Source: Thermoanaerobaculales bacterium
GTDB taxonomy: Bacteria; Acidobacteriota; Thermoanaerobaculia; Thermoanaerobaculales; Sulfomarinibacteraceae
NCBI GenBank assembly: GCA_025456145.1
Contig: JALOLD010000009.1
Span: 1 to 64,000 of the forward strand
Direction: 5' to 3'
DNA: 64,000 nt
Numbering within the stretch: the first letter of the stretch is position 1; the number at the start of each line of letters is the position of its first letter. The translations under genes and the position numbers were made by a program. Positions 25,309 to 34,490 of the stretch are shown one piece after another. The notes below the pieces were generated by a model. It made no database searches. It saw only the letters and a program-made list of their open reading frames with translations, and was not told the origin of the DNA.

Positions 25309-27480
25309 TCAGCTCAGCCGCTGCCTGATGACGAGGACGCCGGCTCCGGCGAGCACCAGCACCAGAAGCAGCCGACCCAGGCCCCCGAGGTCCGGGACCT
25401 GGTTCACCGGACCGCCGATGCCCACCGTCGTTGGATCGTCGTCCGGGATCGTGCTGGGGTCGTTGGTCGGCTCGCTCGGCAGGGTGTCGCTGTGGACGAT
25501 TCCCTGGTTCGAGATCTGGGTCGTTCCCGGAGGAATCGTGAGATTGACGATGACGTCGAACACGACGATCACGCTCTGCCCCACGTTCAGATTGCCGATC
25601 ACGACCTCCACCGACAGGTCGCCGGCACCGTTGCCGACCGTCACCGTCCCCTGAGTCGAGGTCACCGAGCCGACCACCAGCGTCGTCAACGGGTCCGGGG
25701 TGTCCTGGAGCACGACATTCTCGATCACGGTGTCACCGTCATTGATGATCGTGATGGTGTAGCGGAGCACGTCGCCCGGGTCGGCGAGCTGGTTGCCGCC
25801 CGGATCAAAGACGATCTCGACCTCCTTGAGAGCCTCGAGAGACGGGTTCGACGGGACATCCACCGGTGTGGTGTCGGAGCTGGTGTTGTTGCCCGGGGTC
25901 GGGTCCGCGCCGTTGGCGCCGTCGTCGGCGACGGTCGCGGTGTTGCTCACCAGGACGAAGCCCGGCGGCACCGGGTTGTCCACGGTCACGGCGAAGTCCG
26001 CCGATCCCGAGGCGCCCGCTGCAAGAGCACCGATCGCCAGCGTGCAGACGCTGCCCGCTCCGGTCCCCGGCACGCACACCCAGCCCGCCGTGCTCGCCCC
26101 CGCGTTGAAGGTCGTGCCCGCCGGCACCGTGTCGGAAAGCACCACCCCCGTCGCGTCCTGGTTGCCCGTGTTCTGATAGCTCAGCGTGTAGACGATCACA
26201 CCGCCCGGCACCGTCGTGATCCCGCCGTCGTCCTTGACGATCGTCAGGTCCGGCGCCGCGTTGACCGGCGTCACCGTCGGATCGTCGTCGGGCACCGTGT
26301 CCGGGTCGTTCGTCGGCTCCGGCCCGAGCTCGTTCGAGCTCACCGTGCCCTGGTTCGAGATCTCGGTCACACCCGCCGCCAGCGGGTTGTCGATCACCAC
26401 GTGGAAGCTGATCGTCACCGATCCCGCCGCCGCGATCGTGCCGACGGTCACCTGGACCGGGTCCTCGCTGTCCACCGTGCCCTGGCTCGTCGCCACCGAC
26501 CCCGCCACCACCGTCGTGTTCGCCGGAATCGGGTCCGTGAAGACCACCCCCGTCGCGTCCGTGTTGCCCGTGTTGCTGATCACCACCGTGTACGACAGCG
26601 TGTCCCCCGGCGACACGTCGCCACTGCCGTCCGCGTCGATCAGCAGCGTGTCCGTCTTGTCCGCCTCGAGCACCGGCTCCGCCGTCATCGGCGTCACCGT
26701 CGGGTCGTCGTCCGGCGCCGTGTCCGGGTCGTTCGTCGGCTCGTCCGGGTGGTTCCCCGCCGACACCACACCCTGGTTCGCGACCTGCGTCACACCGCCC
26801 GGCAGCGGGTTGTCCACCAGCACGTCGAAGATGATCGTCACCGACCCGCCCGCCGCAATGTCACCGATGGTGACGTCCACCGGGTCTTCACCGTTGACCG
26901 TGCCCTGCGTCGTCGTCACCGACCCCGCCACCACCGTCGTGTACGTCGGGATCGGGTCCGTGAAGAAGACCGCCGTCGCCGCGGTGTTGCCGCTGTTCGT
27001 GATCACCACCGTGTAGCGCAGGGTGTCCCCGGGCGACGGAATCCCGTTGCCGTCCGCGTCGATGAACAGCGCATCAGCCTTGTCCGCCTCGAGCACCGGG
27101 GCCGCCGTCACCGTCGTCGACGTCGGGTCGTCGTCCGGCAGCGTCTCCGGATCGTTCGTCGGCTCGTCCGGCGTCTCGTTCGTCGTCACCGTGCCCTGGT
27201 TCGCGACGCTCGTCACACCCACCGGCAGCGGGCTGTCGATCGTCACCCGGAAGGTGATCGTCGCCGTCCCGCTGACCGCGACCGTGCCCACGTCGACACC
27301 CACCGAGGCGTCGCCCGCGGTGTTGCCGCTCGTCACCACGCCCTGCGTCGTCGTCACCGACCCCACCACCAGCGCCGTGTTCGCGTCCGGCGTGTCCGCG
27401 AAGGTGACTCCCGTCAGGTCCATGTTCCCGGTGTTCGTGATCACCACCGTGTACTCGAGCGTGTCCCCAGGCGACGGCAC
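25309..27480 (-). CDS. DUF11-repeat surface protein, C-terminal part (separated from 27441..31724 by a frameshift)
   Basis: Repeated GDTLxYTVVISNTGNTDATGVVFTDPIPANTTVVAGSV units; C-terminal LGGLGRLLLVLVLAGAGVLVIRQRLS anchor-like tail. Confidence 0.85.
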   Translation of the reverse strand: MPSPGDTLEYTVVITNTGNMDLTGVTFADTPDANTALVVGSVTTTQGVVTSGNTAGDASVGVDVGTVAVSGTATITFRVTIDSPLPVGVTSVANQGTVTTNETPDEPTNDPETLPDDDPTSTTVTAAPVLEADKADALFIDADGNGIPSPGDTLRYTVVITNSGNTAATAVFFTDPIPTYTTVVAGSVTTTQGTVNGEDPVDVTIGDIAAGGSVTIIFDVLVDNPLPGGVTQVANQGVVSAGNHPDEPTNDPDTAPDDDPTVTPMTAEPVLEADKTDTLLIDADGSGDVSPGDTLSYTVVISNTGNTDATGVVFTDPIPANTTVVAGSVATSQGTVDSEDPVQVTVGTIAAAGSVTISFHVVIDNPLAAGVTEISNQGTVSSNELGPEPTNDPDTVPDDDPTVTPVNAAPDLTIVKDDGGITTVPGGVIVYTLSYQNTGNQDATGVVLSDTVPAGTTFNAGASTAGWVCVPGTGAGSVCTLAIGALAAGASGSADFAVTVDNPVPPGFVLVSNTATVADDGANGADPTPGNNTSSDTTPVDVPSNPSLEALKEVEIVFDPGGNQLADPGDVLRYTITIINDGDTVIENVVLQDTPDPLTTLVVGSVTSTQGTVTVGNGAGDLSVEVVIGNLNVGQSVIVVFDVIVNLTIPPGTTQISNQGIVHSDTLPSEPTNDPSTIPDDDPTTVGIGGPVNQVPDLGGLGRLLLVLVLAGAGVLVIRQRLS

Positions 27481-30400
27481 GCCGTCGCCATCAGCGTCGA
27501 TCGCCAGCCCGGCGTCACCGTCGGATCGCCCGCCGGAGCAGTGTCCGGGTCGTCCGTCGGCACCGAGATCCCGCCGTCCCCCGTCACCAGACCCTGGTTC
27601 GCGACCACCGTCGCCCCCGCCGGGAAAGGCGAGCCCACCACCACGTCAAACGTGATCGTCACCGACCCCGACGCCGCCAGCGTCCCGATCGAGACGCCCA
27701 CCGAGATGTCGCCCGCCGTGTTGCCCGCGGTCACCACACCCTGCGTCGTCGTCACCGACCCCACCACCAGCGCCGTGTTCGCGTCCGGCGTGTCCGCGAA
27801 GACCACGCTCGTCGCCGCCGTCGTCCCCGTGTTCGACACCACCACCGTGTACCGCAGCACATCGCCCGGATCCACCACCCCGTCACCGTCGTTGTCCACG
27901 ACCAAGGCATCCGCCTTCGTCGCCGATACGTCCGGCGCGACCACGTCAAGGGTGTCCGAGCCCGTCGTCGTCCCGACGACCTGGTCCGAGCTCACCACCG
28001 ACGTCGTGTTGGTGTAGCTGCCGGCCACGTCCCCGGTGACGTCGATCGTCACCGCGCAGGCGGTGTTCGCGGCGAGCGTCCCGCCGGCCAGCGTCAACGT
28101 GTCGAATGTGCCGTTCACCGTCGCGGTTCCGCCACAGGTGTTGCTCGTCACCGCCGCGGCGAAGCTCAGCCCCGCCGGCAGGGTGTCCGAAAAGCCCACG
28201 CCGGTGAGACCGACCACCGCGTTGCTGGCGACGGTGATGGTCAGCGCGCTCGATGTCCCCACCGGGATCGGATTGGAGGCGAAGGCCTTGGCGATGGTCG
28301 GCTCGGCCACCGGAACCGTCACCGTCGCCGAGTCGGGGGGCGAGTCGATCCCGCCCGTGCTCGCGAAGGCGGTGTTGGTCACCCCGAGGTTGGTCACGTC
28401 GGAGGGTTGGGTCGTGTAGCTGCCGGTGCAGACGAGAACCTCGGCGGGGTCGAAGAAGTTGTCGTTGTTGCCGATCGTCGTCAGCGACGGACACGAGGCG
28501 CCCGGGACCAGCGGATCGGTGATGGTCACCGGTCCGGCGAGGATCGCGTTGCCGGTGTTGGTGACCGTGAAGGTGTAGCTGATGACTTGGCCGGCCGCGG
28601 TGAAGGTGAGCGGGCTCGCGGTCTTGGCGAGATCGAGCTCGGCGGTGGCGTAGGTCGCGGTGTCGGTGGTCGGTCCCGGCACCTCGGCGGACACCACGCT
28701 CGCCGTGTTGGTCCGCACCCCGGCAAGGGTGGTGACCGGGCCGACGATGCACACCGCGATGTGCGCCGTCGGAAATGTCGCGTCGGCAACGGGCAGCGTT
28801 GCCGGCCAGGTGCAGCCCGACAGGTTGAGCATCGGGTCGCTGACCGCGATGCCGGTCAGCGGGACCTCGCCGGTGTTTTCGACGGTGAGCCTGTACCAGA
28901 CCTGGTCGCCGGCTGTCACCGCCAGGTAGTCCGACCACGCCCCGTCGAGGTCTCCGGTCGGTCCGATCTCCTTGCGGAAGGCGAGGCTCGGAATCGGCTG
29001 GTCGATGACCACGGTGTCGGAGGCGGTCAGACCGTTGCTGACGGTCGCTCCGCCGACCACGTGCGAGACCGGGCTCGAGGTGTTCGGGTAGACCCCTGCG
29101 GGTCCGGTGACGTCGACCGACACGGTGCAGGTGCCGCCCGCGCCGATCGCGCCGCCGGTGAAGCTCACCGACCCGGCGCCGGGGACGGCGGTGAGCGTGC
29201 CGGCGCACGTCGACGACCCGTTCGCCGGCGTCGCGACCACCAGGCCCGCGGGGAAGGTGTCGGAGAAGCTGACACCGACGATGCCGGCGTCCGGGTTGGG
29301 GTTGCTGATCGTGAACGACAGCACCGAGGCGTCGCCCGGGGTGACGCCGAGCAGGACCAGGTTCGGGTCGAAGTCCTTGGCGATGGTCGGCGGCGCGAGG
29401 ACGTCGAGCTGCGCCTGCGCGATGCCGGTCGCGAGATCGGTGTTGTACCCGGACTCGGCGGCGTAGATCGCGTCGCTGAGGTTGAGCTGCGAGCCCACCG
29501 CCAACGCGGTCACGTCGACCGTCAGGGTGCACGAGGCGCCGCCGGCGAGGGCGCCGTCGGTATGCAGCAGGGTCGTGCCGTCGCCCGGATCGAGGCCCCA
29601 GAAGCCGGTGCAGGTCCCACCGAAGGTGCCGGGAACGAGCGCGAGGCTCGAGGGGAGCGTGTCGCGCACCATGATGCCGGTCAGGGGGTCGGCCGGGTTC
29701 GGGTTGGTGATGCCGAAGGTCAAGGTCGACTGCTGCCCGACACCGATCGGGTTCGGCGAGAAGGACTTGCTGATCGTCGGCGGGACCCTGCCCGGAATTG
29801 GCGGCGGCGGCGGAACCTCGACGCAGTAGAGCCCGCGGAAGCGGACCAGGTCGACGAAGACGGCGTGGCCGTTGTTGTTCTGCCCCGAGCTGTAGACGTA
29901 GAGGCGGAACCGGGTGCTTCCGGTCGGGTTCAAACCGGTGGTGATGGTCACCGGCCCGAAGGGGAGCCAGACGTTGGCCGACCCCAGCGAGTACACCGGA
30001 CCCGCGGTCTCGGTGCCGGTGACCGGCCCGTAGTAGAGCTGGATGCTCTGGGCCCCCTGCGATGTCCGACGCCCCTGGAAGTCCAGCGTGATCTCGTCGA
30101 GCCCGGTGGTGTCGACGACGAGCTCGAAGTACTCGTCGTTGCCGAGCACGAGGGCGCCCTGGGAGATGTAGTCCGAGCTCCAGGAACCCGTACCGACGTC
30201 CGATGTGTCGGTCTCGATGGTCGGCGTCAAGCCGGCGCCGGCGGCGGCGCTGGCAGTGACGAGATTGACCGACGGCGCGGGCGCGGTTGTGCTCGAGCCG
30301 ACCGGGAACCGCCACAGCGCGAGCTCCGCGAGGTCGTTGCAGCTCAGCACGGGCGGCGGCGTGGCGCTGACCTCGAGGGTGGCCGTTGCGCTTTCGCCGG

Positions 30401-31724
30401 TGTCGAAGCCGCCGATGAAGAGGTTGTTCGACGTGTTGTCGTAGGTCCCGGCGGCGGCCGCCGTGACATCGACCAGCAGGGTGCAGCTGCCGTTGGCGCT
30501 GATGGTGCCGTCGTCGAACGCCAGGACGGTGTCCGCGGCGAGCGGGCTCCAGATGCCGCCGCAGGTGGTGCTCGCGTTCGGCGGGCTGGCGACCTCGAGA
30601 CCGGCGGGGAGGTTGTCGATGAAGTTGTAGCCCGAGATCTCGATGGGGTTGGGATTGGAGATCGTGAAGCGCAGCCGCGAGCTGTCGCCGATGCCGATGA
30701 CATCGGGGACGAAGCGCTTCGAGATGCTCGACTCGGTCGGATCGTAGGTGGCCAGGCTGCCCGGCGACTCGCTGTAGTCGGTGTTGTAGTGGAAGCTGCC
30801 GCCGGAGCGGTCGTAGATGAGGGCCTCGAGACCGACCCGGTCGCCGCCGGTACTGATGATCCGGATCTCGTAGACCGTGACCACGGTGCCGCCGGCCTTG
30901 CCGTCGGCGAGGCACGAGAGGTAGTTCGGGCTGTCCGGGTCGCTGTCCCAGAGACAGCCGTCGGCCCAGAGGCTCGGGTTCGGTACCGGCACGCGCGACG
31001 GCGGCGCCGTGAGGTCGGTGTAGGTGGTCGAGACCGACATCACCTGGAAGATCGTGTTCGACAGGGTGATGAACGACTGGAGCTCCTCGTACGCCGTGGA
31101 CGTCGCCGTGGTCAGCTCGAAGAAGTAGGTCTCGTTGATGGCGAGGCTGATCGTGCCGCCGGATCCGAGGACCTGCCAGTCGCTCTGGTCCTGCTGCTGT
31201 CCCCAGCGGATTTGCTCGGTGGTGTTGCGGTTCTGCGAAACCAGGTACTCCACGAAGATCTGTCGCGGGCTCGGGGAGAAGCCGGTTTCGACGCCGTCGC
31301 TGGCCTGAATCACGTACTCCCGCGACTGCCCGAACGCCGCCGCCGATCGTGTCAGCTGGAGCTCGAAGTAGGCGTCGACGCACTCTCCGGCGCCGATGAC
31401 GGGGAACGCGAGAGAGGTCAGTGAAGAAGGACGAAGGTTGATGAAGGGGTCCCCCGGACCGAAGTCCCAGCCGTTCCCGTTCCCGTCGGGCCACACGAAA
31501 CCGACGGTGACGTTCGTCGTCGCGACCGCCGAGCACACCTCGGCGCCCACCGGAAACAGCTCCGGACCGCTGGTCAGCGGCCGGTTGCTGTCGAGGCCGA
31601 CCACGTCCCAGGTGATGGGAGTGACCGTGATCTGTGCCGACGCCTGCCCCGCGACGAAGAGGCCGCCGACCGCGAGAATCAAAGCGAGGCAGCGCGCGCC
31701 CACCGAGTGATGAGTCTGAGACAT
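27441..31724 (-). CDS. DUF11-repeat giant secreted protein, N-terminal part
   Basis: Signal peptide (LALILAVGGLFVAGQASAQ) followed by multiple ISNPNPxxxxGxxFxDxLPAGL and DUF11 repeats. Confidence 0.85.
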   Translation of the reverse strand: MSQTHHSVGARCLALILAVGGLFVAGQASAQITVTPITWDVVGLDSNRPLTSGPELFPVGAEVCSAVATTNVTVGFVWPDGNGNGWDFGPGDPFINLRPSSLTSLAFPVIGAGECVDAYFELQLTRSAAAFGQSREYVIQASDGVETGFSPSPRQIFVEYLVSQNRNTTEQIRWGQQQDQSDWQVLGSGGTISLAINETYFFELTTATSTAYEELQSFITLSNTIFQVMSVSTTYTDLTAPPSRVPVPNPSLWADGCLWDSDPDSPNYLSCLADGKAGGTVVTVYEIRIISTGGDRVGLEALIYDRSGGSFHYNTDYSESPGSLATYDPTESSISKRFVPDVIGIGDSSRLRFTISNPNPIEISGYNFIDNLPAGLEVASPPNASTTCGGIWSPLAADTVLAFDDGTISANGSCTLLVDVTAAAAGTYDNTSNNLFIGGFDTGESATATLEVSATPPPVLSCNDLAELALWRFPVGSSTTAPAPSVNLVTASAAAGAGLTPTIETDTSDVGTGSWSSDYISQGALVLGNDEYFELVVDTTGLDEITLDFQGRRTSQGAQSIQLYYGPVTGTETAGPVYSLGSANVWLPFGPVTITTGLNPTGSTRFRLYVYSSGQNNNGHAVFVDLVRFRGLYCVEVPPPPPIPGRVPPTISKSFSPNPIGVGQQSTLTFGITNPNPADPLTGIMVRDTLPSSLALVPGTFGGTCTGFWGLDPGDGTTLLHTDGALAGGASCTLTVDVTALAVGSQLNLSDAIYAAESGYNTDLATGIAQAQLDVLAPPTIAKDFDPNLVLLGVTPGDASVLSFTISNPNPDAGIVGVSFSDTFPAGLVVATPANGSSTCAGTLTAVPGAGSVSFTGGAIGAGGTCTVSVDVTGPAGVYPNTSSPVSHVVGGATVSNGLTASDTVVIDQPIPSLAFRKEIGPTGDLDGAWSDYLAVTAGDQVWYRLTVENTGEVPLTGIAVSDPMLNLSGCTWPATLPVADATFPTAHIAVCIVGPVTTLAGVRTNTASVVSAEVPGPTTDTATYATAELDLAKTASPLTFTAAGQVISYTFTVTNTGNAILAGPVTITDPLVPGASCPSLTTIGNNDNFFDPAEVLVCTGSYTTQPSDVTNLGVTNTAFASTGGIDSPPDSATVTVPVAEPTIAKAFASNPIPVGTSSALTITVASNAVVGLTGVGFSDTLPAGLSFAAAVTSNTCGGTATVNGTFDTLTLAGGTLAANTACAVTIDVTGDVAGSYTNTTSVVSSDQVVGTTTGSDTLDVVAPDVSATKADALVVDNDGDGVVDPGDVLRYTVVVSNTGTTAATSVVFADTPDANTALVVGSVTTTQGVVTAGNTAGDISVGVSIGTLAASGSVTITFDVVVGSPFPAGATVVANQGLVTGDGGISVPTDDPDTAPAGDPTVTPGWRSTLMATACRRLGTRSSTRW

Positions 31725-31958
31725 GGATGACCTCGTTTTCCTTCGGAGTTGTTCACGATTCGCCTACGTGATCCGGGTCAGGCCCGCCCGCTCGGCCCTC
31801 ACGACCGCTCAGCGCGGTCGCGGCCGGGGAATCAGCCGCTGTGCGGATCGCCCTCCACAACGAGCCAGTGGCAAGATTTGTGCCTAAGGGAGAATCATTC
31901 CTGGAGGCCGGGCATCGACCCTGCCGTCCCTTCTCGAGACACTCCGCCGGCGCGCGTA

Positions 31959-32268
31959 CTACCTCGGGACACCGTCGGTGGTGTCACAGGGCGCCGTCGA
32001 GCACCTCTCCGGAGGGAAGATCCTACCCTCGACCGGATGGCGGCGCGAGCACGACTTGCGTACCAGGTCGGTGAGGAAGCGGTTGATCTCGTCGGAGGAG
32101 AGCTCCTTCGGGTGGCGGCGGGTGAAGGCGAAGAAGCGGCGGACCCAGGCGAGGTAGGCCTGCTCGGTGCGCAGCGAGTAGTGGCGGACGCGGATCGCCC
32201 GGCGCATCTGCTCGACAAGGCGGGGCGCCTCGGGTTGGGGTCGCGGCCGGGTGGGCGACGACGTTCAT
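31959..32268 (-). pseudogene. Truncated integron/phage-type tyrosine integrase, N-terminal SAM-like domain only
   Basis: MRRAIRVRHYSLRTEQAYLAWVRRFFAFTRRHPKELSSDEINRFLTDLV then unrelated sequence; no catalytic domain follows. Confidence 0.65.
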
Positions 32269-32328
32269 GGTGTAAAGGGAGTGTAAGTCTGTGGAACGCG
32301 GATGTCAAGGGAGGCGGTGCGGGAAGAC

Positions 32329-32398
32329 CCCGCGTCCGAGTCCGCGTCCGCGTCCGCGTCCGAACTCCGCCCTCGAACGCCTGAGCGATCGAGGGCGG
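32329..32398. repeat. GCGTCC/GAGTCC hexamer tract plus hairpin CGCCCTCGA/TCGAGGGCG
   Basis: Read directly; opposite orientation to the array at 32469-32762. Confidence 0.75.
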
Positions 32399-32468
32399 CG
32401 CCGGGGGTGGGATGCAGGTGAGAGGTCCGTACCGGGGAGACGTTCGTGATCGCCGTCGTGGCGTCGTG

Positions 32469-32762
32469 TCGGACGCGGGGGAGGACATCGCATCGGACGC
32501 GGGATATCGCATCGGATGCGGACTCGGACGCGGACGCGGACGCGGGACATCGCATCGGACGCGGACTCGGACGCGGACGCGGACGCGGGACATCGCATCG
32601 GACGCGGACTCGGACGCGGACGCGGACGCGGGGCATCGCAACGGACGCGGACGCGGACGCGGGACATTGCATCGGACGCGGACTCGGACGCGGACTCGGA
32701 CGCGGACTCGGACGCGGGACAGGGCATCGCATCGGACGCGGACGCGGACGCGGACATCGGGA
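32469..32762. repeat. Higher-order minisatellite: GCGGAC/TCGGAC hexamers punctuated by GGGACATCGCATCGGAC (element A copy 4)
   Basis: About six blocks of GGGACATCGCATCGGACGCGGACTCGGACGCGGAC..., ending GGACATCGG about 23 bp before the next start codon. Confidence 0.9.
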
Positions 32763-32785
32763 GGGCATTCGGCTATCCTGACCTG

Positions 32786-33904
32786 ATGAAGATTGACGAG
32801 CTCCCCACCCCGTGCGCGCTGGTCGATCTCGACCGGCTCGAGGCCAACGCCGAGCGGATGGCGGAGCGGGCGCACGAGCTCGGGGTGCGGCTGCGGCCCC
32901 ACGTCAAGACCCACAAGTGCGTCGAGGCGGCGCGGATCCAGACCAGGGGGCACTTCGGCGGGATCACGGTGTCGACGCTGGCCGAGGCGCGCGGGTTCGT
33001 GGAGGCCGGGTTCACCGACCTCACCTACGCCGTCCCGGTGGCGCCGCAGAGGCTCGCGGAGGTGGTCGAGCTCGGCGCGCGGGTCGAGCGGCTCGCTGTG
33101 CTCGTCGACCACCTCGACACGGTCCGGGCGATCGAGGAGGTGGGACGTACCCACTCGGTCGTGCTCCCGGTGTGGCTCAAGCTCGACTGCGGGCTGCACC
33201 GGTCGGGGGTCGACCCCGAGGCGGAGGCGTCGGTGGTTCTCGCGCAGCGCCTGGCGGCGTCGCCGCAGATCGACTTCCGGGGCGTGCTCACCCACGCCGG
33301 CCAGTCGTACCGCGCGACCGGCCGCGAGGAGGCCGCGGTGGTCGCGCGCGACGAGTGTCGGGTCAGCCGCGCTTTCGTCAACCGGCTCGCCGAGGACGGC
33401 ATCGCCGTCCCCGAGGTCAGCATCGGCTCGACCCCGACCATGACCTCGGCCGACGATCTCGCCGGGGTCGACGAGATCCGCCCCGGCAACTACCTCTTCT
33501 TCGACGCCTTCCAAGCGGCGATCGGGAGCTGCGGCCTCGAGGACGTCGCCTTCTCGGTCCTCGCCACGGTGGTCAGCGCCTTCCCCGAGCGGCAGCGCGC
33601 GGTGGTCGACGCCGGCGCCCTCGCGCTGTCGAAGGACCCCGGTCCGACCCACGTCGACCCGGCGTGCGGCTTCGGCCGGCCGGTCGCTACCGAGGACCAG
33701 CACCCGCTGCCCGGTCTCCGGCTGACCTCGCTGTCCCAGGAGCACGGGGTGGTCGAGGGCCCCGGCACGGCGGCGCTCCGTCCCGGGACCCGGCTGCGCA
33801 TCCTGCCCAACCACAGCTGCCTCGCCGCCGCCGGCTTCGACCGCTATCGGGTGGTCCGCGGTCTCGAGGTCGTCGACGTGTGGCGCCCTATCAGGGGGTG
33901 GTGA
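32786..33904 (+). CDS. D-threonine aldolase/D-serine dehydratase-like PLP enzyme (alanine racemase N-terminal fold)
   Basis: DELPTPCALVDLDRLEANAERMAERAHELGVRLRPHVKTHKC; C-terminal LRILPNHSCLAAAGFD. Confidence 0.85.
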   Translation: MKIDELPTPCALVDLDRLEANAERMAERAHELGVRLRPHVKTHKCVEAARIQTRGHFGGITVSTLAEARGFVEAGFTDLTYAVPVAPQRLAEVVELGARVERLAVLVDHLDTVRAIEEVGRTHSVVLPVWLKLDCGLHRSGVDPEAEASVVLAQRLAASPQIDFRGVLTHAGQSYRATGREEAAVVARDECRVSRAFVNRLAEDGIAVPEVSIGSTPTMTSADDLAGVDEIRPGNYLFFDAFQAAIGSCGLEDVAFSVLATVVSAFPERQRAVVDAGALALSKDPGPTHVDPACGFGRPVATEDQHPLPGLRLTSLSQEHGVVEGPGTAALRPGTRLRILPNHSCLAAAGFDRYRVVRGLEVVDVWRPIRGW

Positions 33905-33932
33905 GGCAGCGCGGCGGCTGGATGCCAAGTCT

Positions 33933-33950
33933 ATTATCATATATGATAAT
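33933..33950. promoter_or_regulatory. Perfect 18-bp palindrome ATTATCATATATGATAAT, putative operator of the XRE/AbiEii operon
   Basis: AT-only-biased perfect palindrome 3 bp upstream of the XRE ATG in a GC-rich genome. Confidence 0.7.
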
Positions 33951-33953
33951 ACA

Positions 33954-34490
33954 ATGAGCTCCCACCGCGACCTGTCGCAGCAGATCCGCGCTCGACGTCT
34001 CGAGCTCGGTCTGACCCAGGCCGAGCTGGCGCGCCGCGCTGACACCTCGGTCCCGACCGTCTCCCGGTACGAGGGGGGATGGTCGCGCTTCGAGGTCTCG
34101 ACGCTCCGCAGAATCGCCACCGCGCTGCGCTGTGAGCTGGTCGTCGAGCTCGTGCCGAAGCCCGCCCGATCGGCCGCCCCGAACCCGACCGAGGTCGTCG
34201 AGAGGCTCGGGCGGCTCTTCTGGGATGTCCGGCTCACCGAGGCTCACCTCGCGGAGAACACCGTCTGGGTCGTCGAGCGGGTGCTCGAGCTCGGCGCCCT
34301 CGACGACGTCCGGATGCTGATCGCGCACCTCGGCCGGCCGGCCTTTCTCCGGTGTGCCGCCGAAGCGCGGTTGGCGTCGCCGAGGGCCCGGGCGTTCTGG
34401 GACCGGGTGCTCGAAGGGGAGGGGGTGACATGCACGAGAAGGTTCTCCCGCGAGGAAGCCGCGAGGTTCTGGCGAGGCTCGAGCCCCTGA
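33954..34490 (+). CDS. XRE-family HTH protein with DUF6922-like C-terminal domain, putative antitoxin
   Basis: LSQQIRARRLELGLTQAELARRADTSVPTVSRYEGG HTH; C-terminal RLFWDVRLTEAHLAENTVWVVERVLELGALDDVRMLIAHLG. Confidence 0.75.
   Translation: MSSHRDLSQQIRARRLELGLTQAELARRADTSVPTVSRYEGGWSRFEVSTLRRIATALRCELVVELVPKPARSAAPNPTEVVERLGRLFWDVRLTEAHLAENTVWVVERVLELGALDDVRMLIAHLGRPAFLRCAAEARLASPRARAFWDRVLEGEGVTCTRRFSREEAARFWRGSSP

Noticed and set aside
25159-28017. 952-aa Arg/His-rich plus-strand ORF
   Set aside because: Shifted antisense reading of DUF11 repeats; its repetitiveness mirrors the real gene.
28407-31424. 1005-aa plus-strand ORF
   Set aside because: Antisense shadow of the DUF11 gene.
31725-31958. 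Possible cyclic-di-GMP or other riboswitch upstream of the DUF11 gene
   Set aside because: Inspected on the minus strand; no recognisable GEMM or other riboswitch core.
32469-32762. CRISPR array
   Set aside because: No unique spacers between conserved repeats; it is a nested hexamer minisatellite and no cas genes are present.
32305-32781. Short Ser/Asp- or Arg/Thr-rich ORFs in the hexamer array
   Set aside because: All six frames are open because of the hexamer composition; no independent coding evidence.
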